Source: Camillea tinctor
Lineage: Eukaryota; Ascomycota; Sordariomycetes; Xylariales; Xylariaceae
Direction: 5' to 3'
DNA: 64,000 bases
Assembly: GCA_022578605.1 (NCBI GenBank)
Contig: MU394055.1
Coordinates: 252,902-316,901 of the forward strand
This document shows, piece after piece, positions 59,640 through 64,000 of the stretch. The translations under genes were made by a program, and so were the position numbers. Below the pieces are notes generated by a model that saw only the letters and a list, made by a program, of their open reading frames with translations, was not told the DNA's origin and ran no database searches. Every line of letters begins with the position of its first letter. Positions within the stretch are counted from its first letter, which is position 1.

Positions 59640-60435
59640 TTAGTATTTTATCATACTCACTAAACAAATATCTAGCAGTGTTTCGCCAACGCCCCCCCCC
59701 TCACCCCCTTTATATACTAGATCTGCCTCTACTAACTCTTCTAGACCGTTTCTGTACTGAATCTTGGTGATGCTTTCCGACGAACCCGACATGGTCATTG
59801 ACTTCAGCACCAGACCTATTTCCAGCATGTCTCCTTCTGTGGTTTCTCCTTTTAGCGGAGGCGGTCGTGGGCCTCCCGACCATATTATCATGACTATTAC
59901 CTATTCTACTCCTCTTCCTCCCTTTCTTCCTTTTCTTCTTCAGGAAACGCTTCTCGTGCTCCTTCAGTTGTCTTACACACCTCTTCCCCACCCATTAAGT
60001 TCTTATAAGGAATAGGTAGAAGCCCACCATCGTGATACTTACACCGATGATGGCACCAACGACAATACCTGCAATGGCACCGTAACTGAGTATTGGAGCT
60101 GCTCCACTACCAGTTGTTGGGGGCGATGGTGCCGTGGTCGTTGGAATAGGGTTGGTTGGGCTTGCTGTGATGCATGCTCTGCCATCAGGGACCCGAGGAG
60201 ATAGTAAGACATCTAAACCTTTGACCCATCGTGATGATGTGAGCTCCTACCGATGATAAATAACTAGATATTATTAGGGAAACTAATACTTACCGTCTAA
60301 GTTGGCTATTGAGCTGCTTAATGTCATCGTCGTTGAGAAGGGAGCCATAGTTGCAATCAATTATCTGCCCATACGTACCCTAGAGTGATCGTATATTTTG
60401 CACAAGCTCAACAGCCAAATATCAAAGTCCTGAGG
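59640..60435 (-). pseudogene. Fragmented gene for a single-pass membrane protein (probably decayed)
   Basis: Consecutive minus-strand pieces look coding but do not join in one frame. From upstream: VRPQDFDIWLLSLCKIYDHS, then one base out of step GTYGQIIDCNYGSLLNDDDI and KQLNSQLRR up to a GTAAGT donor (about 60296). After an acceptor at about 60252 come ELTSSRWVKGLDVLLSPRVP and RACITASPTNPIPTTTAPSP, then a Gly/Ala/Ile membrane helix (GAIAGIVVGAIIGVSITMVG) and an early stop. Further on, another frame gives GGPRPPPLKGETTEGD, typical of cytoplasmic tails of such proteins. The order (ectodomain with cysteines, Thr/Pro stalk, helix, Pro-rich tail) is a common fungal surface-protein plan. Because frames and splice phases disagree, decay or sequence errors near the gap are likely. 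The protein family was not recognised. Confidence 0.4.
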
Positions 60436-60545
60436 TCTAACACTGTAGGCAAATAAGAAAATATGATCTGGTGGCCGAGGACTGGATCAGTCGTATGGAG
60501 ATCAATCTCAATCGGTTTATCTTGTTTGTTCCTCTTATTCAAGTC

Positions 60546-60547
<2 letters not shown>

Positions 60548-60590
<43 letters not shown>

Positions 60591-60604
60591 CGGGGGGGGG
60601 GGGC
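60548..60604. repeat. Long G homopolymer at the left gap edge
   Basis: A run of 43 G, one C, then 12 G and C, directly before the N run. It may be a true G tract or a sequencing/assembly artefact. Confidence 0.9.
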
Positions 60605-60614
60605 NNNNNNNNNN
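60605..60614. other. Assembly gap (10 N)
   Basis: Ten undetermined bases between a G-run and a T-rich stretch; the true length is unknown. Confidence 0.99.
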
Positions 60615-60653
60615 TCTATTTCATATTTTTTTTTTTTTTTTTGTTTTTTTTAA

Positions 60654-60654
<1 letters not shown>

Positions 60655-60684
<30 letters not shown>
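60655..60684. repeat. C homopolymer (30 bp) right of the gap
   Basis: Thirty consecutive C, 40 bp after the gap and preceded by T-rich sequence. Confidence 0.95.
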
Positions 60685-60686
<2 letters not shown>

Positions 60687-63600
60687 AGAAGATCTTATGG
60701 AACAGTTGATATATCGAAATCTTTATTTATTATTATCACATTTCAGGGACGACTAATCAAGCAGTGATAGCGTTAACTAAAAGCTAAAATGTAGTTGTAA
60801 CACATGCTTCTGACGAGTCACTAATGATACCTCTTTGGAACACCCCTTTTTGGCACGAAGCTTTCTAGTCTCAAGCCAGGGACGATCCAAAAAAAAAGTG
60901 AGAGAAATGAAAAGGAAGCAATGAGAGGTAGGATATAATGGTATACATAGTCATGGACTCATAAATAGACACCCATTATGTTGTAATAGTGTCAACATCA
61001 TATCCGCGCAATGGCTCGAAATATGGCTCTGTATGCGATGCTTAAGACTTGATACGCGGTTATCCGATACCCAACAAATAAGTCTAGTAACGCTAACAAT
61101 AATTCAGTATGCCTGAGGTATCATATTTACTCTTGGGAGTTCAACTACTAGGTATCATATGGCTTCTATTTACCCTCTTCCCCTTTGCCTCCTAGATAGC
61201 AAAAATCATCTAAGCTATGACGCATTTCTATAAATCCTTGGATAGCATCTCCCAAAGTTCTAGGACGTAGCTCTCTGCAAGCTACCAAATAAGGCGTTAT
61301 TGTATCTAAGGTAATGTGTATACCCCAAACACAAAAAAATTAGTTGTCAGTATATACACAGGGAACTGCCCCGGGTGATTGTAATCATAGTTCTCTGAAT
61401 GCTGTCAGTTCTGCTTATACTTGATTCCCAGGATACATTACAATTATAACCATTATAGGTAGAAAAATTATGAAAGACATAGAGTTAGAATTATAGTAAA
61501 TAATCTTATCATGATTGAATTGGGAGATTAGGGAGAGAGTTGTGTTGTCTTGAACTCGGCTCGTATGTTAAGCTGGATTATGTAGTTGCCAAACAAGCAA
61601 AACAGATATGTACCCAACAGGGCTAAGGCATGGAACTCGAGTTATTTCTGGGCTGTCAATGGCTCTATTGTTTTCGTCGAGACCTAATTGTCATATACGG
61701 TGTAAATGTGTGTGTTGAGAGCGGCGTGTTAGATTAAGGGGCTTAAAGTAACACAAAAGATTCGAGGTAATAAAGGAGCTAAATTTGGGCACCGGACAGA
61801 GTATCATAAGTAGTTGTAATTATAGTATCCTACATAGCAACAACGGGATTCCATGATGATGTCTGGTTGGTTTTCTTGTTTCACTGTACCTAGGTGATCC
61901 GTTTTTATAATCGCAGCATTCTTCTACGAGGTTAAACCTTCCGCCCGTGACATACAGTAACTAAATGACAAGCAAAATTCTCGTACGCTGACTGCAGAAT
62001 TGCCAACTCTAGTGTTAGGCTATTACATCCCAGGTTTAGATAGATAGTGTTGCGGTTAGCAGAAATAACAATCTACTGTTACTATCCCGAGTGATGGCAC
62101 GGCAGGAATAGATTTCATTGTCAAATAGGTATTAATGTATCATAGACACCACGATGATTTAATGGAACTCCCTAATCGTTTCTAACGGCTTCATAGTAAT
62201 CTCTGGCTTCAAATGACCTTCTAAAGCCATTGTGTTCTCTCCTTCCATCTCCCCCCTTTTTACATCTTTATCAGATATTACTAACATTAGGAATCCCGTT
62301 ACTGCATAAACCTCACTAGCCTTCAATATGGTAGCTGCTTTTTCAAAAAGGGTTAAATCAAGAGCAATTATACTGTGCTATCTATACTCCCGTAATCTCC
62401 GTTCAAGCTTCATGCCCCCTATTCATAGTACATTTGTATTTCATCCCTTCGTTACCCTTTCAACCGACAAGGGGGCTGCCAATATTATCTACTATAAACA
62501 TTTCGAACGAGATGTTTATAACACAATTAAGTTGTGATACGGGACTAGAAAGGGTATTTCTATAGTGGGTAGAGTAGTGACCGGAACCCCTATTAACAAC
62601 GTTGGTCACATTGTACGAATCACGGCTTCTCTATCCAGGCAGGGAAATCTGATTACAGAGAAGTGGAATGAGTATGTTTGATTTTACTAGAATATGTTAT
62701 AGTTTCTAAAGGACACGAATACATTATTGACCTAATGTTGTAAGACAATTCCTAAGTATTCAACAAGAAGTTCACCTTTGCGCCCTTCTATAGAGGCCGC
62801 CAGCACATGTGGCAATCTCATTTGCCACCCAATATTTGTTACAGATGCATGACCATGCACTAGAACAAGACGCTACAGGGCCTCTATTGAGGAAGTGGAT
62901 TATGAGACCATCTAGAGCCTCAGTTCTCTCCATAATATGATACTAAGACTTTTATATGGCCCTCGTGACGATTTTTCAGTGAACTTTACTTGCCAGTGAC
63001 CCCTTTCCTCCCCTTTCACTCCATGATACGACTCCTGAGACCCGCCCCCTCCTCCCTCCCTGCCATCCTATCTACCTATGATATCCTTGAGTCCTACCTC
63101 ACACCCGAAGATTTGGGTGTCAGCTCCGATTTCTGCTTCAGCTCTTCTCGGCACGATCATACCCCGTCTCTCTTGTTGGCCCGAGGAATCCATCTGTCCT
63201 TGAGGGTTTAACGTGTGATGGATCAATGCCTTAGTTGCCTCCTCCCTCCTGCCTTACGAGCAAACTAACCTAAAGAAGCATCAAGGACTTTTCACCCTCG
63301 TCCCGTTCCCCTCACGGACCGAGAGATCTCCTCTTCTCCCCCTTTCTATTCTCCGCTCAGGTCGGACACCGGACTAGACCATCACCCCGTATTCCCTTGC
63401 CCCCGTAATCATCGCCAGCAGCTAAAAGATACCTGGTCATATCATAGTTTCCTGGGGCCTCCCCTTTCCCCCCTCTCCCCTGGCTGTTCTTTTTCCTTTC
63501 CTCGGCCACTGTCCCCGGCCCCCCGTATCATAGAGAGTTATGTCCGTACGGACATAAGCATAATATATTCCAGCTCCTTTTATCACAGCGGGTCTACGTC

Positions 63601-64000
63601 ATGGTCTAGGGCCTAACGAAGCTGAGATTAACTGGGGTAGAGTAGAGAAGGGGGCAAGGGGAGGGGCGTGAGAAGAGAAAAAACAGAACCAGAAAAAGCA
63701 AAGGCCCAATCGGCTGGGTCGATAGAGAAACAAAAAATAGAAAAAGAAAAAGCAAAGAACGACACGCATGGGAGGGCACGGTGATCTTCGGCACTTACCT
63801 AGGAGAATTTGCATTGACTCGAGTCCTTACCTACACTAATTAGGGGGTGTATATGTGTATGTGCGTGTGTGGTTTTGTGTGTGTGTGGAAGAGCTTAGGT
63901 AGAGACGACAGGTAGGTAACCATGTGAGGTGGTTGGGCATTTTTCTTTTCTTCCATCTTTGCTTTCGTTCGACAAAAGGTATACTAGGTAGGTAAAAGAA
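60685..64000. other. AT-rich to CT-rich end region without a recognisable gene
   Basis: 60.7-62.9 kb is AT-rich with no supported frame. 62.95-64 kb is richer in C/T on the plus strand, with a 20-bp perfect palindrome at 63538-63557 and a GT-rich microsatellite at 63846-63888. This last kilobase looks like the flank of a gene lying beyond the window. Confidence 0.45.
63538..63557. promoter_or_regulatory. Perfect 20-bp palindrome with a CCG-TA-CGG core
   Basis: TTATGTCCGTACGGACATAA reads the same on both strands. CCG/CGG half-sites with defined spacing are typical targets of fungal Zn2Cys6 regulators. Function is inferred only; it lies in a CT-rich, promoter-like stretch. Confidence 0.45.

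Noticed and set aside
62328..62537. A 69-codon plus-strand frame in AT-rich DNA
   Set aside because: It has an ATG and reads smoothly but matches no family I know and has no supporting neighbours; possibly a relic, not callable.

Overview
The window is nuclear DNA of a filamentous ascomycete (Pezizomycotina, most likely Sordariomycetes; the order cannot be fixed from the sequence). The evidence is an APSES regulator of the StuA type, short introns (mostly 48-110 bp, GT...AG, with CTAAC/CTGAC-like branch sites), a fungal-type opsin, a Dal5-type transporter, a GPI-anchored Ser/Pro-rich wall protein and T-rich or CT-rich gene flanks. All protein-coding genes were rebuilt by joining exons by eye so that frame, splice sites and family conservation agree.

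Layout. 1-1.4 kb: the 5' part of stuA on the minus strand, running off the left edge, with an unusual 5' region (open reading frame without ATG, small uORFs, a 30-bp hairpin). About 1.4-17.8 kb: a very long gene-poor stretch rich in polypyrimidine tracts and microsatellites, where I find no convincing gene. 17.8-18.7 kb: a BRCT-domain protein. 18.7-21.8 kb: no gene seen. 21.8-31 kb: a compact group made of an ACSS3/PrpE-type acyl-CoA synthetase with a peroxisomal C-terminus, a 666-residue ATP-grasp ligase, a small secreted cysteine-containing protein and a Dal5-family MFS transporter. This is the best candidate here for an uncharacterised metabolic locus. 34.6-35.3 kb: a GPI-anchored wall protein between two gene-poor stretches.

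39.4-49.9 kb is a housekeeping-rich block: quinone oxidoreductase, dienelactone hydrolase, RPA large subunit (RFA1), COP9 signalosome subunit 3 and a retinal-binding opsin. The opsin keeps the Schiff-base lysine and proton-acceptor Asp but has Asn at the bacteriorhodopsin Asp96 position. 50-53 kb holds no recognisable gene. 53.0-58.2 kb: a BCP/PrxQ peroxiredoxin, the 24-kDa subunit of complex I and a kelch-repeat protein. 58.2-64 kb is AT-rich and gene-poor, with fragments of a probably decayed membrane-protein gene beside an assembly gap (10 N) flanked by long G and C homopolymers.

How genes may work together. The acyl-CoA synthetase and ATP-grasp enzyme (head to tail, 825 bp apart), followed by an opposed MFS exporter/importer, could activate, ligate and move a small carboxylate or amino-acid-like compound; this is inference from adjacency. 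The other genes look like ordinary neighbours with separate jobs in development, replication, protein turnover, light response, redox and respiration. No rRNA, tRNA, CRISPR array or intact transposon was recognised.
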